This document shows, in pieces, positions 47,146-57,014 of a stretch of DNA of 64,000 bases. The notes below the pieces were generated by a model. The model was not told the DNA's origin and did not search any database. It was given only the letters and a program-made list of their open reading frames with translations. Source of the DNA: Megascapheus bottae (lineage: Eukaryota; Chordata; Mammalia; Rodentia; Geomyidae); NCBI GenBank assembly GCA_024803745.1, contig JANJXV010000024.1, positions 16,501,927 to 16,565,926 on the forward strand. Reading direction: 5' to 3'. The translations under genes were made by a program, and so were the position numbers. Numbering within the stretch: the first letter of the stretch is position 1; each line of letters begins with the position of its first letter.

Positions 47146-50100
47146 CTCTGTATGAAACAAATAGAATGCTAGAAAATTGAAAAGTCCTCTTATTGACTTC
47201 CTGATCCATGCATAGTTTGGCTTATTTTAACCAGCATGTTGATGATGGCTGGTCTCAGGTTAGATTGGGTGCCAAATCACAAGGTTGGGAGAGTGAGTGT
47301 GATGTGGCTCTTTTGGTGTTTCATTTTTATGCCTTATTGTTCATTTGCAGTTGTGGCCCACCTTCTTTGAGAAGAACCTGGTGAAGGAAGCCTTTCAGAA
47401 GACACTCAAGGATCTGAAGCTGGACTATCTGGACCTCTATCTTATTCACTTTCCACAGGGATTGAAGGTATGAGCTCTTCTTTGCTCCAATCTCTGGCTT
47501 CTAGGCAGACAGATGCTAGAATGTAGTAGCTGTGTCAAGGTAGGATGAGATTGGCAGAAGCCGGAGTTCTTGTGCAGAGCAGCAAGGCACTGGCCTACAA
47601 GCTTGGGAAGAATGATCACATGTGATTGTTGTGAAGTAAGAACCAAAAGAAACTATGGCAACGATGTGGAAAATACAGACAAGCTACAACTGCCATATTG
47701 TCCTCTTCTTGATTTCATCCAAAGACTCTCCTTCTGGGAAGACTCTTGGAACACTGCTGCAGATCATATTGTAGGGCGCTATCACCCTGTACACCAAAGC
47801 ATACCTAGAAAGTGATGTCTTGGTGATGCTGTCAGCAACCCAAATTGTCTAGGATTCTGTTCCTGAGTGGTTAGAGGGACACAGATGGTTTGGTGATTGC
47901 ATTTCATCTCTAACTCCAAACCCCTATAAACTGTAATGACAAAAGCTGGCTGACACCTCCTCTAGAAAAGCAAATCTAAGATTTAAGTAACCATTATCTA
48001 CAAGTCCATGAAATTGAAGTTTGACCCAAGTTTATATGGGGTCTGGGTATGTGAAGTGCATGTGCAATATGATACTGGTCTAGCCAAGATATAGTAGCAT
48101 GGCTGTTAAGTTCAATCCAATAGTTTCTGAAATACTGGAAGTTGAATACTATAGAAGATATATGTACATATTTTTAATAAAACTTACTGTCTTCAAGTAT
48201 TATCTGAAAGCCTGAATTTTTTTTTATGGATCATGGGGCTTGAACTGACCTGGGCACTATCCCTGTGCTCTTCAGGTCAAGGCTACCACCGTACCCCTGG
48301 GCTTGGGCATTGTCCCTGAGCTCTTCAACTCAAGGCTATCGCCCTACCTGTGAGTCAAGTCCCACTTCCCATTTTCTAGAGGTTAATTGGAGACGAGTCT
48401 CAGGTCCTTTTGTGCCCAGGCTGGTTTTGAACCTTGATCCTCAGATCTCAGCCTCCTGAGTAGCTACGATTACAGGAGTGAGCCACCACACCTGACTAAG
48501 CCTGAAAAATTTTACACAGGTGTAAGTATTTACACCAAACAATAGACTAATACATGTAATATACAAAGAGCTCAAGAATCAAAGACTCAAACACTCAAAG
48601 AATCTAATTAACCAATGGGCAAAGGAGCTAACTAGAGACTTCTCAGAGTAAGAAGTAAAATTGGCTAAACATATAAATAAACAGTCAACATCTCTGGCAG
48701 TAATGAAAATGCAACACTGAGATTTCAACTTACTCCAGTATGAGTGGTCATTATCAAGAATACAAACAACAATGTGGGATAAAAAGGAACCCTAATTACA
48801 CTGTTGGTAAGAATATTTTGGAAAGCAGTTTGGAAATGTCTCCAAAAACTAAACATGGGATTGCCCTATGATTCAGCCACACCACTCCTGGGCATACACA
48901 AAATCTTTTGTAATTCACAAGATTACACATTAGAATACAGTAAAATCACTTGCACAACCCTGTTCATTGCTGGACTATTTACTACAGCCGAGTTATAGAA
49001 ACAGACCTGATGCCCTTCAGTGGACAAATGTATTAAGAAAATGAAAGTATAGGGCCGGGAGTTTGGCCTAGTGGTTAAAGTGCTTGCCTAGCATGCATGA
49101 AGACCCGGGTTCGATTCCTTGGTACCACATACATAGAAAAAAGCCAGAAGTGGTGCTGAGGCTCAAGTGGTAGAGCTCTAGCCTTGAGACAGTCCAAGGA
49201 CAGTGCTCAGGCCCCAAGCTCAAGCCCAGGACTGGCAAAAAAAAAAGAAAATGAAAGTATAGATATGAGTTCATATCTGTCTATCTACTTACCTACCTAC
49301 CTACCTACCTGAATTTTGTTTTCCAAAAGGAAATTTGCAGAGAATTAAATGGACCTGGAAAATTATGTTAAGTATGGTAAGTCAAGCTCAGATAGACAAA
49401 GGACACGTTTCCTCTCACAAGTGAAAGTTAGATGTATTATAAATATATATGTAAAAATATAGCAGGTCATATGCATACATATGCAAACGTATTAACTCAA
49501 GTATGGTATGTGAGAGGATAGTTCCAATGGAACTTACAGATTAAGGAAGTGGAAACCAGGAAGCTGGAAAGCGAGGCGTCAGTGGTGTGGTGAGCAGTAA
49601 GACCAAGGGGAAAGGGTTCTATGAACAAAGAGAGGAAGGTAAAACATAGTCATAACATTCAATATAGATATGTGAAAATGAAACTAGGAAAATTGAGGGG
49701 CTGGATGGGGTATGGAGAGATGGGGAGAATGATGAAAGGGGGCCATATATCAAGATGCATTGTACTCACAGACTGGGCACTGAGTTGAAACCCCTTTGTA
49801 CAACTACACAGAGATAAGGAAAAAGTGTATTTAACATAATTCATGGTTTAATAGAATAAGGTACCCTGATAGGGAGTCCAGTAAAATTATTATACTGTTA
49901 TTTCTTTTCTCTTTTTTTCCCCCCTGATGGTTAATCTCATGTGGTTACTATATCTGACTTTGTTACCTGGTGTAGTGTAAACAAAATTCTATTTCTCCAT
50001 TACAGCCTGGGAAGGAATTATTCCCCAAGGATGCCAATGGCAAAATCATCACGGGCAAAGCAACATTCTTGGATGCCTGGGAGGTTAGTTCTAGCCTTTT

Positions 50101-53100
50101 CTAAGTGTGCTGTAGAAAGAATTTTCTGCCCCAGAGAGTATACTGTGGTAAAAAGAGCCCATGTGAAGTGGATCCAATTTAATGTTTTCCAACTGTTTTC
50201 TCATGATCTTTGACTTTGGAGGTCCATTTGATACTGTTTGCTCCTGCCTTCCTCCCCAGCCTGTTCATGTTCTCACTCTATACTCCATGTCATTTTGTGA
50301 TACTGAGTTAAGTTCCAGTTGTGAAGTCTCTCCTAAGCTCCACATGAATTCTTCCCTTCTTTTTCCTCCCTGATCTGAGGGATGTGCCACTGACAAATAA
50401 TCTAAGACAGGTTTAGCACTGTGCCTGATTATTCCATACAGGGAAACACTAATATATTAACTGTAGTTCTTGGACTGTGGGAATCTTAGAAGCAAGCTTA
50501 CTCTTAGTATATTTTGAGTACCTAGGCAGAAATGGGACATACAAAAATGAAAAATAAATACATGTTAAATTTATAGTTGTTATGATATTAATAGCAATAG
50601 TTATGATAGTAATAGCAATAGTATTTTGGGGCAAGTTTGGAAAATATTTATTATATACTTAATTTACAAAAAGATACCCTTTCATGGGATATAGTTCTGG
50701 TGGACAAGTAGAGTAAACCAGAGTTTGCTCTACCTTTACCTTAGGGTAGGTGCGCCTCTAAGGAGACAATCTATCTATTTGACCTTATCCTATTGCAAAC
50801 CAACCTAAGGTTGATTTGGGAGAAAGATCCAGAATCCAGACAAATAATGTCTCTCCATAAGCTTCCAGGCTTTTCTTGGCTAATGAGGTTACACAGGTCA
50901 TGTGTGAAGTGAGAGCAACAAGCAAATAAACCACCGGCTTTTTTCCTAAATACAATTGGACTGGCAAGGGGTTGGAACCAATATTTGATAGAATCCACTT
51001 CCTGGATTGAAATCTTTTTCCATTTCCCATACCCCAGGCTGATCCTAAACAATCCACTCTACAGTCTCTCCATAATTAGACAAAAGGCATTCCTTTCTAC
51101 AACAGGGCATGGAGGAGCTGGTGGACAAGGGGTTGGTGAAATTCCTTGGTGTCTCGAACTTCAACCATTTTCAGATTGAGCGGCTCCTGAACAAGCCTGG
51201 ACTGAAGCATAAACCAGTGAATAATCAGGTAATTTGTTAGCCAAGAGTTCTTCACCAACATTTGGAGGCAAATTAAATGCAGCATTGCTTCTCATCACTG
51301 TGACAAAAATACATGACAGAAACATTTTAAAGGAAGAAAGATTTACTTTGGCCCATTTATTTGGTCCAACATGTGCCAGCAGTGAGGTAGACTATTAGAG
51401 CAATGTAGTGCATGGCAAGGGAGCCCGTTCATCTCATGGCAACTAGAAAGGAAAAGACTGTCTTTGCTACTGTCTTTCTTTCAATTCATCAGGATATTGA
51501 ATTTTGCAACCCTCATTTGGGCCATGATTTCTGTATTCAGTTGCTGCCCCACATGCTTGTGATGTTGGAAATGCACTTGTAGGCACAGAAGTACGCTTTA
51601 CTAATCTACCAGGTATTTCTTAATCCAATCCAGGCAAGCTCAGGGTTGACCTTCACAATGCTGTGTATTGAAGTTCTGTTGAGGCTGGTAAGAAGGATGC
51701 TTTGAGAAGAGGAGATATAGAATTCCAGGTCTTATTTATCAGTCAACCAATAGGGTTAGCCTTTGTTTAGCAATCATTTTTTGGTAGCTAATTCAAGAAG
51801 ATAATTAGTGATGCAGATTTCTCATTCTTACAGGTTGAATGTCACCCATATCTGACCCAGGACAAACTGATCCAGTATTGCCACTCCAAGAACATCACTG
51901 TCACAGCTTATTGCCCCCTGGGATCCCCAGAGAGACCTTGGTCAGTATTACGATTGGTGGCTATTTCTTTTGATAGTCTTAAATATTATTTCATTGCTAA
52001 TTAATGTTGGTATGAATATGGAAATAAGTATGCTTAAGGTAACACGTTTGGCCTACATAAATGTGATTTAGTGGAAAGAAATGATTTTAATAATACGTGA
52101 CCCTCTGAGAATGTTCCAGCTCAGCCACCCAGTAAGGCCATCTTTGGTAGATGTTGAGGCAAAGAGCCCATGAATGGCTTTCGCAGCTACCTCCTTCTCT
52201 TGCAGATGTTCAGGCTTTTATGCTGTCAATGGAGCAATGTCATTTGTATGTTGTAGCCATGAAAACCATTCACACTAGCCATCTTTCTGCCTCTAGGGCT
52301 AAGCCAGGGGAACCTTCACTGTTGGAAGATCCCAGAATTAAGGAGATTGCTGCAAAGCACAAAAGAAGTATAGCCCAGGTACCATATTTGTATTTTTGTT
52401 TTTATTCAGTAACACTCTCTTCCTTTCCTGTTTTCCTTCCTGTGTTGTATTCACTAACCCCTTAGAGGGGAAAAATTAGAAATGAAATCTATTGAAATGC
52501 ATTGTTTGAAGTCCTTTAGTTTCCTGTCAAGTCCTCCAACCCAAGTCCTGAGTGCAGATGCCAACTGTCTACTAGCACAGCATCATGAACCCAAGCTGTC
52601 TTCCTCATCTCCAAAAAAAAAAAAACATAGGATTGTTTTTAAGATTTAAAGAGATACAAGAATGATAAGTGATGAGTTGTTATCAATCCATACCAGCTAT
52701 TGGAATTGAAACCACAAAGCACATGTATTGTTCTTTCTCCAAGAACAATGGTTGTGTGTTGGTGAATGGGGACATGCTATTTTTCCTTCTACAGGTTCTG
52801 ATTCGCTTTCATATCCAGAGGAATGTTGCAGTGATCCCCAAATCTGTGACACCAGCACGCATAATTGAGAACTTCAAGGTAAGGTCAAAGCTGGCCATCT
52901 AGATTCCTCAGTTGTGCTGGGGGTGGGAGGGGAGGTGGGAAAGGAGACCCTCTGGCTGGATTTCTCATTTTATCTCTGTATTGTTGGTGGAATGTGACAT
53001 CTTTTGAACTCTTTAGCTAAGGAGCTTACTTTAGTAGAGCTGAGGTGAAAGGCACACAGTCCAAGGATAAACTGGGGTCAGTGAACAGAAAGCCCCATCA

Positions 53101-54763
53101 GGCTGAGCAGAGATGTGCTTTATACCAGCGAGGAGATCCTTAACTGCCCTTGAACAGTTAGGTCTTCAGCGACACACAGGCTAGTCTAGCCTGGCTTATA
53201 TGTCCACTTTATTGGAACTTATATTTGGCCTATATTTAGAGTTTCTGTGTCTTCAGTGGACACAGTGAGAGACATTCTTGTGGCTTGTGAGTGCCGTGGA
53301 TGTTAACTCACTCCCAGACAGAATAGCTAGAGATCTCAGATCCCACATAGATGATTTTGCCAAGGACATTTTGGAACTCTCTTCTTTCCAGGTCTTTGAC
53401 TTCTCGTTGAGTGATGAGGAGATGACCACCATTCTCAGCTTCAACAGAAACTGGAGGTGCTGTTCATTATTTCAGTAAGTAGCTCAAATGGTAGCAGAAG
53501 TATCATCAAGTTTCCCTAAAGTAGGAGAGGGGTCCCTAGAAAAATTGGAAGGTGCTAAGATGAATTTTGTGTTCAAATACTATTTTGCAAAACTTTCAGC
53601 ATTGAAATTTGACTCAGAGGGAGTTATGAGGAAAGGTGTGTCCTTAATTGTTCATTATTGTCTGAACTACTTGGTGTTAATGTTGAATTTTAAGAGAAAG
53701 TTGTATTATTAATATGCAGGAGGTAGAATCCTTTATTCAGTTATTGACTTTTTCATTAAAATGGTGTATGTACCATTGTCAGGCATATTCTAAGTGCTTC
53801 TGATATCATGCTATACAAAGTTCCTACTACCATGGACGTCCATCCTGGAGCTTAGACTATGCCAGGAATCATCAACATTTTGCCTGTATCATGATCTCAT
53901 TAATATTTACAGCAACCACAAAGCTGTCAATGACAGTACTATTTCCCATCTCAAAAATGAAGAGAATGAACTGGAATCATATTTCAGGGTACTTCACGTA
54001 GAAAGCTACTTATGAGCCATGATTATGACTTCCTTCTGCAGATCAGGTTATAGTTACTTGTGTGCCTTCACTTCTCAAATGCTTCCTCCCATCAACTTGA
54101 AGAAGGGCTCGTTGTAAGCTCCATTAAAATGCGCTCACAAGTTTGGGGAGGGGAAGAGGCAGAGAAAGCATAAGGATGATAAAGTACAGCACCTAAGTAT
54201 ACCTCTGAGACCATCCACTGTGCTTCTGTGAACTATACTCTGTCATTTGGGGTAGATGGGACAAAATGCTCAAGTGATCAAGTTAATGGAAGAATAATTC
54301 GTTTTGGTTCATGGTTTCACAGGTTTCTTTCCATGGTTGGTTGCCTCCATTGGTTTTAGGTCTTAGATGAGGTAGATATTCATAGCATTGGCAGTATGTC
54401 ATAGAGAAGACCAGTCAACTTTTGGCACATATTAAGCAGAGTCAGGAAGACAGGAATGAGCCAGGGAAAAGAAATTTCAGAGGCAAGGCAACAGTGACCT
54501 ACTTCCTCCAGCGTGGTCCACAATCTTCCAATAATATCATCAAAGCATGAATCAATCAGTGGATTAGTCCACTGATCAGGACAGAGCTCCTATGACCATT
54601 GAGAATGGATCCTGGAGTTGGTAATCAAGCTTTCAATACATGAACACCTTTTGGGGGATATTTTGGGGGAATATATTCCAAGCATAACCATTCTCCTTTG
54701 TATGTTTGATATTGCTACAGGTTCGCTCTTCTGAGTGACTATCCCTTCAATGCCGAATACTGA
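42618..54763 (+). CDS. AKR1B10/AKR1B7/8-like aldo-keto reductase (10 exons, 316 aa)
   Basis: NADPH-dependent aldo-keto reductase of the group that reduces retinal, isocaproaldehyde and lipid aldehydes; cytosolic. Exons: 42618-42683, 46836-47003, 47351-47467, 50006-50083, 51106-51228, 51834-51940, 52297-52378, 52795-52878, 53392-53474, 54721-54763. They sum to 951 nt with GT-AG junctions, the same exon lengths as AKR1B1. Asp44, Tyr49, Lys78 and His111 (Met = 1) are intact, as are Lys263 and Ser264. [35 protein letters not shown] and the DYPFNAEY tail fit the AKR1B10/7/8 group rather than AKR1B1. Odd points are Phe112 in place of the conserved active-site Trp, and Cys211 in place of the cofactor-side Ser. 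Which rodent paralogue is orthologous cannot be settled here. Confidence 0.94.
43330..44200 (-). mobile_element. Possible LINE-1 5' region fragment, antisense
   Basis: AT-rich stretch with 'tgttgttgaggctttccatt' and 'gatttattgagccatcaatt', wording typical of antisense LINE-1 ORF1 region. No frame is open and the boundaries are uncertain. Confidence 0.35.
44823..44954. mobile_element. Rearranged retroviral leader with two facing primer binding sites
   Basis: At 44823-44840 a perfect tRNA-Lys3 primer binding site, TGGCGCCCGAACAGGGAC, reads on the plus strand. It is followed by 5' leader sequence to 44908 matching the provirus leader complement of 40590-40675. After 44908 a second, degraded primer binding site (about 44936-44953) reads on the minus strand next to a minus-strand LTR. 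The leader is thus inverted relative to its LTR. Confidence 0.85.
44955..45292 (-). repeat. LTR of the same retroviral family, in intron 1
   Basis: 338 bp, minus orientation, TGTTGGGAGC...CCCCGGCA. It is longer than the proviral LTRs because a U3 word (gttacatccagatggtta / gttacattcatatggtaa) is duplicated. The base run after it, CTTCCT, has no obvious partner on the other side. Confidence 0.88.
45405..46730 (-). mobile_element. LINE-1 ORF2 3' part and 3' UTR, antisense
   Basis: Minus-strand frame 46418-45696 encodes the ORF2 C-terminal domain: [40 protein letters not shown] (the Cys/His-rich domain), [19 protein letters not shown] and [15 protein letters not shown]. The upstream segment (about 46585) encodes [20 protein letters not shown] in another frame. 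It is 5' truncated and frameshifted, and lies within intron 1 in antisense to the host gene. Confidence 0.88.
46836..47003 (+). CDS. AKR1B10-like exon 2
   Basis: 168 nt, acceptor attccag|GCTAGA, donor AAG|gtacat. Carries [18 protein letters not shown] (Asp44, Tyr49) and IVSK (Lys78). The acceptor lies only about 100 bp from antisense LINE-1 sequence. Confidence 0.94.
47084..47146 (+). repeat. (TA)n-(CA)n microsatellite
   Basis: TA-rich run followed by CACACACACAC in intron 2, about 80 bp after exon 2. Confidence 0.9.
47351..47467 (+). CDS. AKR1B10-like exon 3
   Basis: 117 nt, acceptor tttgcag|TTGTGG, donor AAG|gtatga. Encodes [10 protein letters not shown]...[11 protein letters not shown]. 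His111 is present, but Phe (TTT) stands where family members have Trp112. Confidence 0.94.
48213..48497 (-). repeat. Composite tRNA/B1-type SINE, antisense
   Basis: T-run, 'ggcttgaactgacctgggca', duplicated middle words ('agctcttcaactcaaggcta'), 'gtgcccaggctggttttgaa' and 'gattacaggagtgagccacc'. Lies in intron 3. Confidence 0.8.
49052..49245 (+). repeat. IDL-Geo-type SINE inserted in LINE-1
   Basis: Intact copy. AGAAAATGAAAGTATA is present at 49036-49051 and 49246-49261, a perfect 16-bp target duplication, so the SINE is younger than the LINE-1. Confidence 0.92.
49288..49312 (+). repeat. Short (CTAC)n repeat
   Basis: Five to six CTAC units within the LINE-1 3' region. Confidence 0.8.
50006..50083 (+). 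CDS. AKR1B10-like exon 4
   Basis: 78 nt, acceptor attacag|CCTGGG, donor GAG|gttagt. Encodes [20 protein letters not shown] then FLDAWE. Confidence 0.93.
51106..51228 (+). CDS. AKR1B10-like exon 5
   Basis: 123 nt, acceptor acaacag|GGCATG, donor CAG|gtaatt. Encodes [20 protein letters not shown] through KPVNNQ, with Ser160, Asn161 and Gln184. Confidence 0.94.
51834..51940 (+). CDS. AKR1B10-like exon 6
   Basis: 107 nt, acceptor cttacag|GTTGAA, donor TTG|gtcagt. Encodes [20 protein letters not shown], then [16 protein letters not shown]. Cys211 (TGC) replaces the Ser normal in TAYSPLGS. Confidence 0.94.
52297..52378 (+). CDS. AKR1B10-like exon 7
   Basis: 82 nt, acceptor cctctag|GGCTAA, donor CAG|gtacca. 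Encodes [20 protein letters not shown] then HKRSIAQ. Confidence 0.93.
52795..52878 (+). CDS. AKR1B10-like exon 8
   Basis: 84 nt, acceptor ctacag|GTTCTG, donor AAG|gtaagg. Encodes [20 protein letters not shown] then ARIIENFK, with the NADPH 2'-phosphate residues. Confidence 0.94.
53392..53474 (+). CDS. AKR1B10-like exon 9
   Basis: 83 nt, acceptor tttccag|GTCTTT, donor TCA|gtaagt. Encodes [20 protein letters not shown] then WRCCSLF, including Cys299. Confidence 0.93.
54721..54763 (+). CDS. AKR1B10-like exon 10 (terminal coding exon)
   Basis: 43 coding nt, acceptor ctacag|GTTCGC. Encodes (Q)[13 protein letters not shown] then TGA at 54761-54763. Confidence 0.92.
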
Positions 54764-54979
54764 AGCTGAATGGCCTTGAGGTCACCTGATGGGTACTCAC
54801 TCTTTGCTGAAGTGGAATTTTCTGCCCCCTATTGAGATTTTAGCAAAGGCCATCTGAAATCACAGATATACCTGGCTTTCTTGTTGACCAAAATTTGGGT
54901 TTAGGCCCTTGGACTTAATGGCTATTACAGGGATGACTCAGATACACAAGCAGCACATTTTTCCCACTTATTTGGTTTG

Positions 54980-54985
54980 ATTAAA
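54980..54985 (+). terminator. Likely polyadenylation signal of the AKR1B10-like gene
   Basis: ATTAAA, the commonest variant hexamer, 217 nt after the stop codon and in a GTTTGATTAAATGTTTGTTG context with downstream GT-rich sequence. No AATAAA lies between it and the stop. Confidence 0.5.
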
Positions 54986-55319
54986 TGTTTGTTGAATACC
55001 AGAAACTCTGCTAACAAAGATGAACTCAGCATACAAAGATGAAAATTATAAAAATTATTAAATTAGTTAAAGTGTATTGAGAGTTTCTTATGCATGGACA
55101 CGCTGAGGTACTCTTTGAATGGATAACTCCGTGAAATCCACCTCTTATCCCTCACATTTCACAAAAGAGGAAACAAAAGTAAGGGGAGGTCAGTGGAGTT
55201 GTTCAAGATTACCTGGGTGAGTGACAAGGTAAGTGACTGAATCCAATTTAGTCACACAAGGTGTTCCTTTCTCTACTCTTTCTCCCAAGGAGAACTACAG
55301 GATTGGGCCAAGCGTAAAA

Positions 55320-55572
55320 CTCATTCTTTTTTTTTTTTTTTTCTTTTTGTCAGTCCTGGGGCTTGAACTCTGGACCTGGGTGTTGTCCCTGAGCTCTTCA
55401 GCTCAAGGCTACTGTTCTACCACTCGAGCCACAGTGTCACTTCTAGTTTTCTAGTGGATAGAGATAAGACTCTCACAGACTTTAGTGTCCAGGCTGGCTT
55501 TGAACTGCGATCCTCAGATATCAGCCTCCTGAGTAGCTATGATTACAGGTGTGAGCCACTGGTGCCCAGCTA
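55320..55572 (-). repeat. Composite tRNA/B1-type SINE, antisense
   Basis: T-run, 'gtcagtcctggggcttgaac', 'ctgttctaccactcgagcca', then a B1 part 'aggctggctttgaactgcga' and 'gattacaggtgtgagccact'. Confidence 0.87.
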
Positions 55573-55976
55573 AGAGTCATACTTTCTCTTTGTAAATATA
55601 CTTTTGTTATTATTGAAGTGTTTTGTAGAGGGGTTACCACTTCCTAAGTCAGGTAATGAATACATTTTAATAAGATGCATTCTTAAAACACATGTTCCCC
55701 ATGGCTCATTGCCTCCTGCCTTTGTACCTTCCCCATCCTCATTTGTCTACCTCGTCCATAGACAAGGTCTATCCTTAGGGTGCTGGGTCATCTTGCTCTC
55801 TGCTGGGTCACAGACCAGTTCGTGTTCTTCCATTCCCTCATTATAGATGGTAATGTAGGAGTGTCCTCTATACTTCAAGGACTCCAGGTCACATAGCTTG
55901 CCCTGGTTTCCTCAGTTGAATTGATATTAGGAAGTTGAAGATCCTAGAGAAAGGGAAAAGTCAAGTGTTTTTCCTC

Positions 55977-56056
55977 TGTTTCCCTGTTTCTGTTTCTGTT
56001 TCTGTCTCTCTGTCTCTCTGTCTCTCTCTGTGTCTGTCTGTCTGTCTGTCTGTCTG

Positions 56057-56116
<60 letters not shown>

Positions 56117-56145
56117 CCTCCCTCCCTCTCTCTCTTTCTTTCTTG
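55977..56145 (+). repeat. (TCTG)n/(TC)n polypyrimidine tract
   Basis: About 170 bp of TCTG, TC and TTTC repeats. Both-strand open frames of Ser/Leu or Arg/Glu repeats here are products of the repeat. Confidence 0.95.
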
Positions 56146-56374
56146 AAAGTAGTATTTCCAATAGGAATTACATTTGCTCTGTGGTCTTTACAAGTCTCCA
56201 TCTGATTTTATCTCTTATCACATAACATAGGGTCTGAAATTAGGCCACACTGCTTTCTCTCATACCATTTACACTTAAGAAATAGGGATACATTTCTTCA
56301 TACTGCTCCTATCTTCTGAGTTCTGAGTTGCCCCATCTTCTTTAATTGAGCCTAGCTGTTCTATAATCTTTCTT

Positions 56375-56565
56375 TCTTTATTTTTTGCCAGTCCTGGGGC
56401 TTATACTCGGCCTGGACACTGTCCCTGAGCTTCTTTTGCTCAAGGCTAGTACTTTGCCACTTTGAGCCACTGAGCCACTTATGGCTTTTTCTGTTAATGT
56501 GGTACTGAGGAATCGAACCCAGGGCTTCATGATGCTAGGCAAGCACTCTGCCACGAAGCCCTATA
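56375..56565 (-). repeat. IDL-Geo-type dimeric SINE (diverged)
   Basis: Antisense: 'ttttgccagtcctggggctt', 'cttttgctcaaggctagtac', 'ggcaagcactctgccacgaa'. Confidence 0.8.
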
Positions 56566-56751
56566 ATCTTTACAGCCAATCTTTATAACCTATAATCTTT
56601 ATAGCCAATTATTTCAGTTAAATATACAATGTTCAAACAAGTTGTGTAGTCTATCTTTTCATGTAACTTGTCTTTGATGTTCTTTACATTTTTTAACCAT
56701 AAGATTCATAGAAGAATCAAAAAGTTCTTTTATAATAAAACAAGGTCTTTG

Positions 56752-56937
56752 GGCCGGGAGTTTGGCCAAGTGATAGAGTGCTTGCCTAACATGCACAAAG
56801 ACCTGGGTTCAATTCCTCAGTATCACATACATAGAAAAAGCCAGAAGTGGTGCTGAGGCTCAAGTGGTAGAGCTCTAGCCTTGAGAAAGTCCAAGGACAG
56901 TGCTCAGGCCCTGAGCTAAAAGCCCAGGCCTGGCAAA

Positions 56938-56988
<51 letters not shown>

Positions 56989-57014
56989 TAAATAAATAAA
57001 CCCAAGAAACAAAA
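56752..57014 (+). repeat. IDL-Geo-type SINE with CA-repeat tail
   Basis: SINE 56752 to about 56936, then a run of about 24 CA units (56938-56986), AAATA units and an A-rich end. AACAAGGTCTTTG (56739-56751) and AACAAGGACTTTG (57015-57027) flank the whole block as a one-mismatch target duplication, so the CA array grew inside the SINE tail. Confidence 0.85.

Larger units (their letters stand above)
48510..49850 (+). mobile_element. LINE-1 3' fragment, sense, split by a SINE
   Basis: ORF2-like words: [20 protein letters not shown] (48804 on) and 'ttcattgctggactatttac'. After the SINE at 49052-49245 it resumes with 'ggaaaattatgttaagtatg', 'ctctcacaagtgaaagttag' and the 3' UTR word 'gttgaaacccctttgtacaa'. 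Host gene intron 3. Confidence 0.75.
42684..54720 (+). other. Introns of the AKR1B10-like gene
   Basis: Introns are 42684-46835, 47004-47350, 47468-50005, 50084-51105, 51229-51833, 51941-52296, 52379-52794, 52879-53391 and 53475-54720. Intron 1 holds retroviral and LINE-1 sequence, and intron 3 a LINE-1 with SINEs. The others show no gene or recognisable repeat beyond short low-complexity runs. Confidence 0.85.

Noticed and set aside
55944..56225. Arg/Glu- and Ser/Leu-repeat open frames
   Set aside because: Translation of a (TC)n/(TCTG)n microsatellite.
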